This document shows, one piece after another, positions 33,823 through 42,466 of a DNA stretch of 54,736 bases. The position numbers were made by a program, and so were the translations under genes. The stretch is from Candidatus Gottesmanbacteria bacterium GW2011_GWC1_43_10 (lineage in GTDB: Bacteria > Patescibacteriota > Microgenomatia > UBA10105), in assembly GCA_000995415.1 (NCBI GenBank), contig LCEX01000016.1, forward strand, positions 1 to 54,736, given 5' to 3'. The notes beneath the pieces are model-generated. The model searched no databases. It had not been told where the DNA came from and was given only the letters and a program-made list of their open reading frames with translations. The number at the start of each line of letters is the position of its first letter. The first letter of the stretch is position 1.

Positions 33823-34676
33823 TGTCAATGCTTAACGATTTTAAAACCGCATTCATGCCCAACTGGTGTCCGGGGTGTGGAGACTTTGGGATTTGGGGCA
33901 GTCTCAAAAATGCGCTGGTGGAAAAGGGCTGGGGACCGACTGATTTTTGCATGGTGTACGGTATCGGCTGTCATGGTCACATGGTCAATTTCCTCAAGTC
34001 TTATGCGATTGAGACTTTGCATGGCCGGCCTATACCCGTAGCCCAGGGGATCCGGCTAGCCAATCATAAGCTGCCGGTAGTTATCGTCGCCGGTGACGGA
34101 GACACATTTGGTGAAGGGACCAATCATCTAGTGCACATCGCGCGTCGCAACGTCCAGGCGACGATGATCGTGCATGACAATCAAGTGTATGGATTGACCA
34201 CCGGCCAAACCGCCCCCACGGCGCAAAAAGGCTTTAAAACCAAATCTACTCCATCCGGAGTTTTGGAAGATCCGGTGAACCCGGTGGCTATAGCTCTTGC
34301 AGCCGGAGCCACGTTTGTTGCCCGCGGATTTGCCGGGGATATTCCTGGACTGACGAAACTTATTGTCCAGGCCTTGAGCCACAAAGGTTTTGCCTTCGTC
34401 GACGTATTTCAGCCCTGTGTCACATTTAACCATGTAAATACTTATGCCTGGTACCGGGAACATATTTATAGCCTGGGAGCGGAACATGACGTGACAAATA
34501 GAGCGAGCGCTTTTGAAAAAGCTTTGGAGTGGGGACCCCGGGTGCCCACCGGCATTTTTTATCAGGTGGAAAAACCTACATATGAAGATCAAACGCCCCA
34601 ACTTATAAAAGAGGTTTTAGTCGAGCAAACACTTCCGCCGCAGAATCTGACTTCACTCATGGAGGAACTGGTTTAA
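33822..34676 (+). CDS. korB: 2-oxoacid:acceptor oxidoreductase, beta (TPP) subunit
   Basis: 284 residues: N-W-C-P-G-C-G-D-F-G near the start (cluster-binding Cys pair), Y-G-I-G-C-H-G-H, and the thiamine-diphosphate motif G-D-G-D-T-F-G-E-G-T-N-H-L-V-H-I-A-R-R-N followed by H-D-N-Q-V-Y-G-L-T-T-G-Q-T-A-P-T. It binds TPP and carries the active site of the complex with the fused gamma-alpha subunit. The start is ATG 33822; a second in-frame ATG two codons later is equally possible. The operon with korA is interrupted only by the repeat. Confidence 0.9.
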   Translation: MSMLNDFKTAFMPNWCPGCGDFGIWGSLKNALVEKGWGPTDFCMVYGIGCHGHMVNFLKSYAIETLHGRPIPVAQGIRLANHKLPVVIVAGDGDTFGEGTNHLVHIARRNVQATMIVHDNQVYGLTTGQTAPTAQKGFKTKSTPSGVLEDPVNPVAIALAAGATFVARGFAGDIPGLTKLIVQALSHKGFAFVDVFQPCVTFNHVNTYAWYREHIYSLGAEHDVTNRASAFEKALEWGPRVPTGIFYQVEKPTYEDQTPQLIKEVLVEQTLPPQNLTSLMEELV

Positions 34677-34684
34677 ATTTTCTC

Positions 34685-34713
34685 TTGACACTTAGCACTG
34701 CCTATGTTAGACT
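34685..34713 (+). promoter_or_regulatory. lon promoter TTGACA-N17-TAGACT
   Basis: TTGACA at 34685-34690, a 17-bp spacer and TAGACT at 34708-34713. The ATG of lon is 50 nt downstream. A long open frame starting with TTG 34685 covers this promoter and is not a real start. Confidence 0.75.
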
Positions 34714-34718
34714 GCTAA
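34692..34718. promoter_or_regulatory. CIRCE-like operator (HrcA site) upstream of lon
   Basis: TTAGCACTG, nine bases, GACTGCTAA. The CIRCE consensus is TTAGCACTC-N9-GAGTGCTAA, so each arm matches 8 of 9 and the spacing is exact. The element spans the -35/-10 spacer and the -10 box, where bound HrcA would block RNA polymerase. Heat-shock control of lon by HrcA is inferred. Confidence 0.8.
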
Positions 34719-34762
34719 ATACTTTAGGCGAAACAAATTCTATAGTTAGATTACAAATATCC

Positions 34763-37198
34763 ATGACACAACTGACTGTCGCAAACAAAAATGAACGTTT
34801 ACCCATCATCCCCATCCGGGACGGAGTAGTTTTCCCCGGTACCGAAGTTGTTCTCACTTTTGGTCGCCAGCGTTCCGTTTCCGCTATAGATGCCGCATCC
34901 AATTTCAACCGCCAAGTGGTTCTCGTGATGCAAAAAAATCCCAACGTCAACGATCCGACTCCCAACGATTTATACCGGATTGGGACCAAAGCTACGATTG
35001 AACGGATGTTTAAGCACGACGGCGAAATCAACGCCCTAGTGCGTGGTAGCGAAAGAGTCGAGGTCGTGTCTTTTGACATGCTCGAACCGTATTTCTTGGG
35101 CCGGCTCGTGCCGGTACCGGATGTGGGGGAAACCTCCGATCAGGTCAAGGCACTCATGAACCACATCGTGTCGGAGCTAAGAAAAGCGGTCAATCTGGGT
35201 AAAGCGGTAGATTTCCTGATTTTCATGAACATCATGTCGTCTCCCCCGGCAGGTGATTTGGCCAACCAGGTAGCCAATATCTTAGACATCAAACCTCAGG
35301 ACAAACAAGGGTTACTAGAGATGAACGATATCAAAGCCCGTTTGGAAAGAGTAGATGCTTTGGTGGCCAACGAAGTCAAAGTTTTGGAGTTGGAAAAGAA
35401 AATTTCTTCCAAGACCCAGGAGCGGTTTGACAAAAATGTCCGCGAATCAGTGCTACGCGAGCGCTTAAAGACCATCGAAAAGGAACTGGGTGAAGAGGAA
35501 AACAAAGAGACCAAAGAATTAGCTGATAAAATCGCTGCTGCCAAAATGCCGGCTGACGTAAATGAAAAAGCCAAAAAAGAGCTAGCTCGGCTATCACAAA
35601 TGTCCCAATACAACCCGGAAGCCTCTTATGTCAGGACGTATCTGGATTGGCTGGTGGATCTACCATGGAGTATCAAAAGTGATAACAACGTCGATATAAA
35701 ACAGGCCCAAAAAGTCCTCGATGATGATCACTACGGACTAAAAAAAGTCAAGGAACGGATCGTCGAATATTTGGCTGTGATGAAACTAAAATCCAGGCCC
35801 CAGATTACCAAAACCAGCAAAAAAGAAGCAGCCAACCCCAAAAAAACCGGCGCCAGTCCGACTATTTTATGTTTTGTTGGTCCACCCGGAGTCGGCAAAA
35901 CTTCTTTGGGCAAATCGATTGCCAAAGCCTTGGGCCGCCAATTCGTAAAAATGTCTTTAGGCGGGATTCGGGATGAAGCCGAAATCCGCGGACACCGGCG
36001 GACTTATGTCGGGGCTATGCCAGGTAGGATCATTCAAGGCGTCAAACAAGCCAAGACCAAAAATCCGGTGTTTATGCTTGACGAGATTGACAAAATTGGG
36101 ACTGATTTTCGCGGCGATCCTTCGTCAGCTCTACTTGAAGCTTTGGATCCCGAGCAGAATAATTCCTTCTCGGACCATTATTTGGAAGTGCCGTTTGATT
36201 TGTCAGACGTATTTTTTATCACCACTTGCAACGTCTTGGATACGATTCCGCCGGCGCTTAGGGACAGGTTGGAAATCATCCATTTCCCAGGTTACACCGA
36301 GGATGAAAAATATCACATCGCCAAAGGCTTTTTGGTAAATAAACAGATTGAAAACAGCGGCTTGGATCTAACCAAATTAAAAATCACCGATGAAACTATC
36401 CGCCAGATCATCAGAAATTATACGCGCGAAGCCGGAGTCAGGAGCCTCGAGCGCGAAATTTCAACTATTTTTAGAAAAATTGCCAAAGAAGTAGCCGAGG
36501 GTAAAAAGGAAACAAAGACTGTATCAACAAAAGACTTGCACAAATATTTGGGTCCGGCCAAATTCACGTCTTACTTTGCCGAGAAAAAAGATGAAGTCGG
36601 GATGTCGACAGGACTAGCCTGGACTGAAGCCGGCGGAGATATTTTATTCATCGAAGTCGCACTGATGCCCGGGAGAGGTCAATTGACTTTGACAGGACAT
36701 TTAGGTGAAGTGATGAAAGAGTCTTGTCACGCCGCTTTGTCTTATGTCCGTAGCCGTTGGAAGACTCTGGGACTTCCGGAAAAATTCTACCAAAAAATTG
36801 ATGTCCACGTCCATGTGCCGGAGGGGGCTGTACCCAAAGACGGGCCGAGTGCCGGGGTGGCTATCACCACGGCTTTAGTTTCGGCTCTGACCAAGATTCC
36901 GGTTAGACGATTAGTCGGGATGACCGGAGAAGTTACTCTGCGGGGCAGAGCCCTAGAAATCGGCGGCGTCAAGGAAAAAGTGATTGCGGCACATCGGGCC
37001 GGTTTGAAAAAGATCATCATGCCCAAAAACAACCAAAAAGACCTGGAAGATATCCCCAAATACGTCCTTAAAGACTTGGAATTTGTGTTTGTGGAACACA
37101 TGGATGAGGTACTAAAAGTCGCCTTGACCAAACCTCTGCTTATCACCAAATCCCGGATTGAACCGGCTCTTCAGACTACGCCGCCGCTTCAAGCTTAA
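34763..37198 (+). CDS. lon: Lon ATP-dependent protease
   Basis: An 812-residue LonA-type protease: N-terminal substrate domain (LPIIPIRDGVVFPGTEVVL), coiled region, AAA+ module with Walker A G-P-P-G-V-G-K-T-S at about residue 372 and Walker B F-M-L-D-E-I-D-K, and the peptidase domain with catalytic Ser in K-D-G-P-S-A-G-V (about 694) and the Lys about 43 residues on. It degrades misfolded and regulatory proteins in the cytoplasm. ATG 34763 gives the usual family N-terminus. A small basic insert (KTSKKEAANPKK) precedes the Walker A strand. Transcription is from a CIRCE-controlled promoter. Confidence 0.96.
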   Translation: MTQLTVANKNERLPIIPIRDGVVFPGTEVVLTFGRQRSVSAIDAASNFNRQVVLVMQKNPNVNDPTPNDLYRIGTKATIERMFKHDGEINALVRGSERVEVVSFDMLEPYFLGRLVPVPDVGETSDQVKALMNHIVSELRKAVNLGKAVDFLIFMNIMSSPPAGDLANQVANILDIKPQDKQGLLEMNDIKARLERVDALVANEVKVLELEKKISSKTQERFDKNVRESVLRERLKTIEKELGEEENKETKELADKIAAAKMPADVNEKAKKELARLSQMSQYNPEASYVRTYLDWLVDLPWSIKSDNNVDIKQAQKVLDDDHYGLKKVKERIVEYLAVMKLKSRPQITKTSKKEAANPKKTGASPTILCFVGPPGVGKTSLGKSIAKALGRQFVKMSLGGIRDEAEIRGHRRTYVGAMPGRIIQGVKQAKTKNPVFMLDEIDKIGTDFRGDPSSALLEALDPEQNNSFSDHYLEVPFDLSDVFFITTCNVLDTIPPALRDRLEIIHFPGYTEDEKYHIAKGFLVNKQIENSGLDLTKLKITDETIRQIIRNYTREAGVRSLEREISTIFRKIAKEVAEGKKETKTVSTKDLHKYLGPAKFTSYFAEKKDEVGMSTGLAWTEAGGDILFIEVALMPGRGQLTLTGHLGEVMKESCHAALSYVRSRWKTLGLPEKFYQKIDVHVHVPEGAVPKDGPSAGVAITTALVSALTKIPVRRLVGMTGEVTLRGRALEIGGVKEKVIAAHRAGLKKIIMPKNNQKDLEDIPKYVLKDLEFVFVEHMDEVLKVALTKPLLITKSRIEPALQTTPPLQA

Positions 37199-37363
37199 GG
37201 TCGCGTACCAAAATCACCTTCACAAACTGCCGCGTCTATTTGGCGAGATTCGTCGTTACCTGACTTGCTCAAGTATACATCGTATACTATCGCTTAATCA
37301 GACGCCTAGAATCTCATCCAAATATCCGGCGTGATTTTATAAACGTTATTTTGGTACGCGACC
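37199..37363. repeat. 165-bp element with perfect 16-bp inverted ends
   Basis: GGTCGCGTACCAAAAT (37199-37214) and ATTTTGGTACGCGACC (37348-37363) are exact inverse complements. The element begins on the base after the lon stop and ends at the stop of the convergent beta-lactamase-like gene. Inside is AGTATACATCGTATACT (about 37272-37288), itself palindromic. It could act as a bidirectional terminator or be a MITE. Confidence 0.85.
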
Positions 37364-38355
37364 TAATTTGCTTGGTTCATAAATTGATACACCAAAAGGG
37401 ATATTTGGCCAATCGTTGTTTCAGCTTGCTCTTCACCGGAAATATCACTAGTCATGACTCCGATATAGTAAGGATGGCCTATTGTTTCCACAATGCCGAC
37501 GTCATGGACGAAACCCACTTCGGTACCGATTTTATGGTAAACTTTCACATTTTTTGGTAAAAGTGCCGGCAGACGGTTTTCAAAATCACTATTGCTCATC
37601 ATTTCGAGTAACGCTCGGGTGTTTGTTTTGGTAACGATTTGCCCGGAGTAGATTTTTTGAAAAAGTAGCGCCATGTCTTTATTGGAGGTCAGATTCTCTT
37701 CGATATTGGTTTGCGTCAAGCCCAGGTTATTTACCGTCCCCTGGACCTTGGTAGCACCCAGTTTTTGCATCAGGACGAAGGCTGCAGTATTGTCGCTTTT
37801 TTTTATCATCAGTTGTGCCAGACTTTTGAGTGAATACTCGCCTCCGGGTCCCTCGCCCTGGAGTATGCCGGTGCCGTAGTATTGGATGTCATTGGGCTGG
37901 AGAGTGATGATTTCGTTCAAATCAATGGTACCTGCAGCCGCATCTTTATAAAGAGTTGCCAATATCGGTATCTTGTTGACCGAAGCCGCGGTCAAGATCA
38001 CAGATTCGTTTATCCCAAAAGCCTGATTGTTAATCAGATCCAAAACATAAACCGAATAATTGCCTGGTTGTTGGTCAATGATTTTTTTAATTTGAGTTAG
38101 AAGTAACGTCGGGTCTTTGGTTTCTTTTGTGAAAAAAAGTGAAAAAGTACCGCTTTTGCCGGTAGGATCGGGTAGCGGGGAGATGGTTTGGGGTTGAGTT
38201 TGAGCAAAAATTATTTTCACTACAATGGCTATGATCACCGTAAGCACTAAGATAGTAACAAACGAGAATAAGTTGATTTCTTTAGTTCTTTGGTGATAGG
38301 CTCCTTTTTCGATCAGCATGTGGTTTATTCTCGGTAAATCCACCCAACTTGTCAA
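37363..38355 (-). CDS. membrane-anchored class A beta-lactamase-like serine hydrolase
   Basis: 330 residues (318 if started at the more typical Met at about residue 13, MLIEKGAYHQ). One TM anchor at about 30-51 and a linker, then a class A-type domain: S-V-N-K (S-x-x-K nucleophile), K-S-D-N (S-D-N), an omega-loop-like I-E-E-N-L-T-S and K-I-G in place of K-T-G. It is predicted to face outside. Class A enzymes hydrolyse beta-lactams, but such divergent anchored forms may instead be peptidoglycan-related D,D-peptidases. A resistance role is unproven. Confidence 0.75.
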   Translation of the reverse strand: MTSWVDLPRINHMLIEKGAYHQRTKEINLFSFVTILVLTVIIAIVVKIIFAQTQPQTISPLPDPTGKSGTFSLFFTKETKDPTLLLTQIKKIIDQQPGNYSVYVLDLINNQAFGINESVILTAASVNKIPILATLYKDAAAGTIDLNEIITLQPNDIQYYGTGILQGEGPGGEYSLKSLAQLMIKKSDNTAAFVLMQKLGATKVQGTVNNLGLTQTNIEENLTSNKDMALLFQKIYSGQIVTKTNTRALLEMMSNSDFENRLPALLPKNVKVYHKIGTEVGFVHDVGIVETIGHPYYIGVMTSDISGEEQAETTIGQISLLVYQFMNQAN

Positions 38356-38821
38356 GGCTTCTCTTCCTCCGCAGCCACTTCACGGCAGCCGAAAAACATG
38401 ATTCTAAAATGAGATTTAGGGCGTCATGACGCCATTTTATCCGTGTTTTGTCAATCACGGGTGTTTACCGGGTGTTTTACTTTGGAGCCTCCTGGAAGCC
38501 TTTTTAGCCGATTTTGCACGGCTGGAATCCGGATGAGCCTAATACCCAGTATTTGATACTGCCTCAAAAAGTCATCCGTATTCCAGCCGTGGAAAATAGC
38601 CCAGAATTGATCCTAGTGGCAAGTGAGCCTCCGCGGACTAAAGTCCGCGGCTTCTCGTTTGATACCGGAGGCGAAACCCCGTACCGAAAGCCCAAAATGC
38701 CATTCATCCCCCGACTGAAATAAGAGGGGGTTAGGGGGAGTTAGCAATTTAGCCATACAATCATGAAGTCATTTGCTACCTCCCTTGTTTTTCTCTGCCT
38801 ACTGATTTAGTCTTAAGGTAT
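38356..38821. other. 466-bp repeat-filled intergenic region
   Basis: It contains the hairpin 38517-38591, a CCGCGGACTAAAGTCCGCGG palindrome at about 38631-38650, and a TAAGAGGGGGTTAGGGGGAG repeat at about 38722-38741 of the same family as 25996-26048. No coding sequence is convincing. Confidence 0.7.
38517..38591. repeat. 75-bp hairpin with 20-bp arms
   Basis: The arms CACGGCTGGAATCCGGATGA (38517-38536) and TCATCCGTATTCCAGCCGTG (38572-38591) differ by one base from perfect inverse complementarity. There is no T-run after it, so a simple terminator is unlikely. Confidence 0.85.
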
Positions 38822-39436
38822 ATGGTAGAGTCAAACGATCCTTCCCAGCCTCGGGATAATAAGGGCCACTTCGCGACCAACAAGGCTAAGTCAACGGGTT
38901 CAGCCAATATTCTCTCTCACCTTATTCATACCGGCGAAGGCCATGATGATACGACGTTGATTGACGTCAAAGTCACCAATCCGTTGAAGCGGATTGTGGA
39001 AGCGATTCAGGATCTGAAAAAGCACCAGCCAACTACCTTTAGTTTGAGGTTTACCATTCCACTTATCGCTTTGCCGATATTTTTACTGGTGGCGTTTCAG
39101 CTTGGTAGAGTCCAAACAGCGTGCAATCAGGCAATCACTTCCAAAGTTGGTACCGTCAAAAATGTGACAGTGCAAATTCCCCAAGAAAATGCCAACTGGT
39201 TTTCCTGGATTTGGACATTTTTTCCCTCACTTCCGAAACTGGGTACCAATGAGCCACTCGTATCTGAAGAACGAACCGTGTTGATCAACTCTCAAGGGGA
39301 GACACTCATGGTACTTCATCATCCTGCACTCAATTTGAAACCCTTTGAAAACCAAACAGTGCTCCTTACCGGTAAATTTTCTGCCTGTTCATCCGTCATC
39401 ACCCTCGAGTCGGAGAAAAACATTAGTTTGTTGTAA
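38822..39436 (+). CDS. single-TM protein of unknown function
   Basis: 204 residues: a hydrophilic Lys/His/Asp-rich N-terminal part (about 1-72), one TM helix at about 76-97 (I-P-L-I-A-L-P-I-F-L-L-V-A), and an outer C-terminal domain of about 100 residues with beta-strand character and one Cys pair candidate. The terminal part (GETLMVLHHPALNLKPFENQ, V-L-L-T-G-K-F-S) resembles a small OB-like barrel, but no family is recognised. It is 22 bp upstream of the JAMM-like gene on the same strand and may be co-transcribed. Confidence 0.5.
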   Translation: MVESNDPSQPRDNKGHFATNKAKSTGSANILSHLIHTGEGHDDTTLIDVKVTNPLKRIVEAIQDLKKHQPTTFSLRFTIPLIALPIFLLVAFQLGRVQTACNQAITSKVGTVKNVTVQIPQENANWFSWIWTFFPSLPKLGTNEPLVSEERTVLINSQGETLMVLHHPALNLKPFENQTVLLTGKFSACSSVITLESEKNISLL

Positions 39437-39458
39437 GTTTTATTAACGAAAAATTACT

Positions 39459-40385
39459 ATGAACGAAGGAGAGGCATCATTTCCCAATAATGTTCCGGAT
39501 AATGGTCTTTTTATAGAAGCTCCTCGAGGTTTGGTGGTCGAAGTTCCGGAAGCGGTTAGACACGCGATTTCAGCAAACGCACTTATCCAAATGGATGAAG
39601 TGGCAAAACGAACCAGAGAAAATGCCCAATCTCGTCAGGAATTTGGGGGAATTATTGGTGTAGGTTTTGCATTTGAGCAAGCTATTCCAAAGTTAGAAGC
39701 GGATACTAGCCAGATCGTTGTTGGTCAAGTACCTGACGAAGGATAGCGCAGTAGTATCAACCTATATGCAGCAATAGAAAACATGCAATTGAACAACGCG
39801 TTACCTGTATTTATGGCTCATTCTCATCCTCTTCGATATCGGACTGTGGATGAAGCCCGAGCAAAGGCTAAGTTTTCTCAAGGAGATATGAAAGCTCTTC
39901 GTGGTCGGGGAAGAGATTATACACTTGTCGATACCGATACCACTGGAACCTGGATTTTTTCTGCGAACTTGTATAGGCCTCTCTACGCAGAAGTTTTACC
40001 TACTTTAGGTGGGAAAACCGTAGTACGGATATTGGCCCAAGATCCGAGAAAAAGATATGATGCAAAGCTTACCGAACAGGTGGGAACGACGCAGGCTGGA
40101 ACAGCAGGTCTGGTTTCTACTCTCTCTGACCCCAATCCTCTTGATATTCGGATCGAGGAAGAGCTTGCTAAACCTGAAGAATTACAGGACCAAAAGCTTC
40201 TCAAAGAGCTTCTACGACGAGAAAAAATGAGAGATATGCGGGAGGGTAGGGTGGCAAAAATGATGGGTGTCCACAGTGGAGTTTTTGTGCTCGAAGGAAA
40301 GTTCGATCGACCAAGACTTGAACACTTTATTCAAACTCATCTTCCGCCGCGATTCACCTTCCGAGCAGAACATATGCCAGTTTGA
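39459..40385 (+). pseudogene. JAMM/MPN-type metalloprotease-like gene with an internal TAG
   Basis: A single frame from ATG 39459 to 40385 (309 codons) is interrupted only by TAG at 39744-39746. Upstream is Q-E-F-G-G-I-I-G (the JAMM Glu). Downstream is H-S-H-P, then F-S-Q-G-D-M, completing E...H-x-H...S-x-x-D, the zinc site of JAB/MPN isopeptidases and related enzymes. Without read-through neither half holds the full site; a restart at ATG 39783 would give 200 residues with the His-His-Asp part only. TAG is an ordinary stop elsewhere in the window, so this is a nonsense mutation or a read-through site. The substrate is unknown. Confidence 0.6.
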
Positions 40386-40400
40386 AAGTCAAACCCCTAA

Positions 40401-40566
40401 GAGCCTGTTTGGATACTTCCCAATACGTCATTCTGAGCGTGTCCGCCCGCGAAGAATCTAGCGAAGCGTCTCAATTAGGTAACGCTGCGGCTAGATCCTT
40501 CTCCCGACTTAGTCGGGCTCAGGATGACAAGTGTTGATAAAATAAGAAAAGTTTTCAAACAGGCTC
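40401..40566. repeat. MITE-like element, copy 2 (GAGCCTGTTTG ends)
   Basis: Left GAGCCTGTTTGGATACTTCC, right GTTTTCAAACAGGCTC. Inside is a GTCATTCTGAGCG...CAGGATGAC REP unit with a CCCGACTTAGTCGGG hairpin. It lies between the JAMM-like gene and the VOC gene. Confidence 0.85.
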
Positions 40567-40634
40567 CAATAGCAGGTATTATCTGGAGATGCGGGTTCTC
40601 CGTACGCCGTAATTTTGATGCTTTCTGCAAGAAG

Positions 40635-41000
40635 TTAGGTAGTTATCTCCCAAATAGTGTTGTCAGGGTCTTTGAAGTACGCGACTTTTTGCCCCCAGGG
40701 TGTCGTTTTTGGTCCTTCGAATATTATTATGCCTTTCTTTTGCAGCTTTTTGCAGGTTTTTTCAACATTATCGACTTGATATGCTAAAACGCATCCTCCA
40801 CCGAATGTCATATATTTTTTCGGAAACATGGCTGCCGCTTCGTTCTTCTCAAAAATCGCGAGCAGTGTGTCTCCGAGTTTGAAATCTGCATATTTATTAT
40901 CCTGGGAATTCATGGTTAAACCAAGTACATCACGATAAAAAGTAAGAGATTGCTCAAAATTCTCAACCAATAAACAGACAGCGTACAATTTGTTTATCAT
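40635..41000 (-). CDS. VOC/glyoxalase-family protein
   Basis: 121 residues with the paired beta-alpha-beta-beta-beta modules of the vicinal-oxygen-chelate superfamily: LYAVCLLVENFEQSLTFYRDVLGL at the N-terminus and VAYFKDPDNTIWEIT at the C-terminus, which includes the metal-ligand Glu. Members are glyoxalases, dioxygenases or antibiotic-binding proteins, and the substrate is unknown. Its ATG overlaps the TGA of an upstream fragment (ATGA), typical of a former operon. Confidence 0.85.
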   Translation of the reverse strand: MINKLYAVCLLVENFEQSLTFYRDVLGLTMNSQDNKYADFKLGDTLLAIFEKNEAAAMFPKKYMTFGGGCVLAYQVDNVEKTCKKLQKKGIIIFEGPKTTPWGQKVAYFKDPDNTIWEITT

Positions 41001-41206
41001 ATTCTTTTAGCAAAATCCTGAAAAAAATTAATAATGTCTGAAAATACCTTTTCTTCTTGAGTCAGAGCAATTTGTGTATATGCTTCAGTGACTCTCATTT
41101 CTTCCACCTTAATAATAGAGCAATAGCGTTTATAGATTTCTTTCCCTGAAAACGAATTTAACCATCCTCCGTTTTTTAATTCATTTTCTATTTCGGTACT
41201 GACTAT
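40997..41206 (-). pseudogene. fragment of an unrecognised gene upstream of the VOC gene
   Basis: A minus-strand frame open from 41206 to the TGA at 40997-40999, overlapping the VOC start. It reads V-S-T-E-I-E-N-E-L-K-N-G-G-W-L-N-S-F and KVEEMRVTEAYTQIALTQEE, which looks like real protein with an amphipathic helical end. No suitable start codon exists (a TAA lies just upstream), so it is the 3' end of a broken gene. The family is unknown. Confidence 0.4.
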
Positions 41207-41579
41207 TTAGGAGACGGGGTGAATTTAGGTTGTTTGAATAGTAATTTTTTTACATTTTTCTAAATTCGTACACGAAACAGAGCTTGATTTGGTACTGGTT
41301 TTTAGAAAAATTCGTACCTTTTTTTGAGAAAATTTCTAACTTGAGTGATAAAATGATAGAAGAAAGCCCTTTATTCCCTTAAAAATGACAAAACCTTATG
41401 CGCTATTTATGAGGAACCTATACGGAGCCCCACGCATAAGGAATTACTTGTCTACTTGTATTATATAGCAAATGTCAAGAAGAAAAGAAATAAGAAATTT
41501 ATCAAGCCAATCACAGCCAAAAGTATTATAGTGAACTTTGTGTTTAATTTTTCATACAGCAATCTGACTATTTAAACTT
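41207..41579. other. AT-rich spacer
   Basis: It contains an inverted pair CCTTATGCG (about 41394) / CGCATAAGG (about 41434) and two similar segments with AAATTCGTAC (about 41260-41310). No gene or clear promoter is seen. Confidence 0.45.
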
Positions 41580-42407
41580 ATGTCACTCGATTTGGGAGAA
41601 ATATTAAACAATTTGAGGGGAAGTCCTGATCGGCCATTTAAACCAGTTGATCCGGCTGGACTACATCCAGTCTTCGATGTAGTTCACCCGCTCTTTAGCG
41701 AAAAACCAATTTCCGCTGCATTTACGATAAAAGTGGGGGAGCAAGAATATATTAGTGCTATCCCACCGCGGGATTTATCGATGCGCGGTCGGATAGAGCA
41801 TGTGGCAGTTCCGCAAGAAAAATATCACCAGATTGCATATATCTTCCCGGAAAAGGCGCACGCTGCCCTTACTGACGAAAGGCAAATCGTCATGCTCGCA
41901 ACGCCCAGTATTCTCACAGTTCAAGGAGCACTTCGGCAAGTTGCGGAAACTATCAAAGACAAAATGAATACTGTTATGGTTTTACCAGGTGATGTTTGTC
42001 CTCTCCATGTACCATTTGCTGGGGGTATGTTTGCAGATTTAGTCACCAACGGGTCAGTTTATTTACCCAAAAGTCAACCGATATCAGAAGAGCTTCTTAC
42101 CACTTCACATCGCGAAATTGCATTGTTTCGGCGACAAGGTGACAAAGTATACTGGTATAGCCGAAATCGAAAAAAGGAAGAATTTGGAGTCATCCCTTAC
42201 GAACCTCGTGGACAGATAAGATTTGACCTTGATGAATTGTATTTTTCCAGTGCTGAACCAAAGTACGAACGCGCACGAGAAGTAGCACTGGATATCGCCC
42301 AACGGGATACGGTCGTTCGTGTACTTACACCAGGATCTGCAGAACGTCAAACCCAAGGTCATACTTCAACACTTCAACAGCAAGCAACCGTTCCATCAAC
42401 CGCATAA
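41580..42407 (+). CDS. protein of unknown function
   Basis: 275 residues, soluble, without signal peptide or TM segment. The middle part has regular alpha/beta character (I-V-M-L-A-T-P-S-I-L-T-V-Q-G, MNTVMVLPGDVCPLHVPFAGGMF), and the C-terminal 30 residues are Gln/Thr/Ser-rich and probably disordered. The D-V-C-P-L-H stretch could bind metal. I do not recognise a family. It is flanked by the spacer at 41207 and a convergent unknown gene. Confidence 0.5.
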   Translation: MSLDLGEILNNLRGSPDRPFKPVDPAGLHPVFDVVHPLFSEKPISAAFTIKVGEQEYISAIPPRDLSMRGRIEHVAVPQEKYHQIAYIFPEKAHAALTDERQIVMLATPSILTVQGALRQVAETIKDKMNTVMVLPGDVCPLHVPFAGGMFADLVTNGSVYLPKSQPISEELLTTSHREIALFRRQGDKVYWYSRNRKKEEFGVIPYEPRGQIRFDLDELYFSSAEPKYERAREVALDIAQRDTVVRVLTPGSAERQTQGHTSTLQQQATVPSTA

Positions 42408-42466
42408 GTAAAACCGGAAATTTGATTTAACCTCGGTAGTGGTTTGGAAATCCCTGATAATTATTT

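Noticed and set aside
34685-34762. N-terminal extension of Lon starting at TTG 34685
   Set aside because: This stretch is the promoter and CIRCE-like operator. The family N-terminus begins after ATG 34763.
37363-38355. Acquired antibiotic-resistance gene
   Set aside because: The class A motifs are present but K-T-G is K-I-G, the protein is membrane anchored, and no mobile resistance context is seen. A cell-wall hydrolase role is as likely.
39459-40385. Genome-wide TAG recoding
   Set aside because: Intact genes such as rdgB and the phosphatase-region neighbours end normally at TAG or TAA, and only one gene shows an internal TAG.
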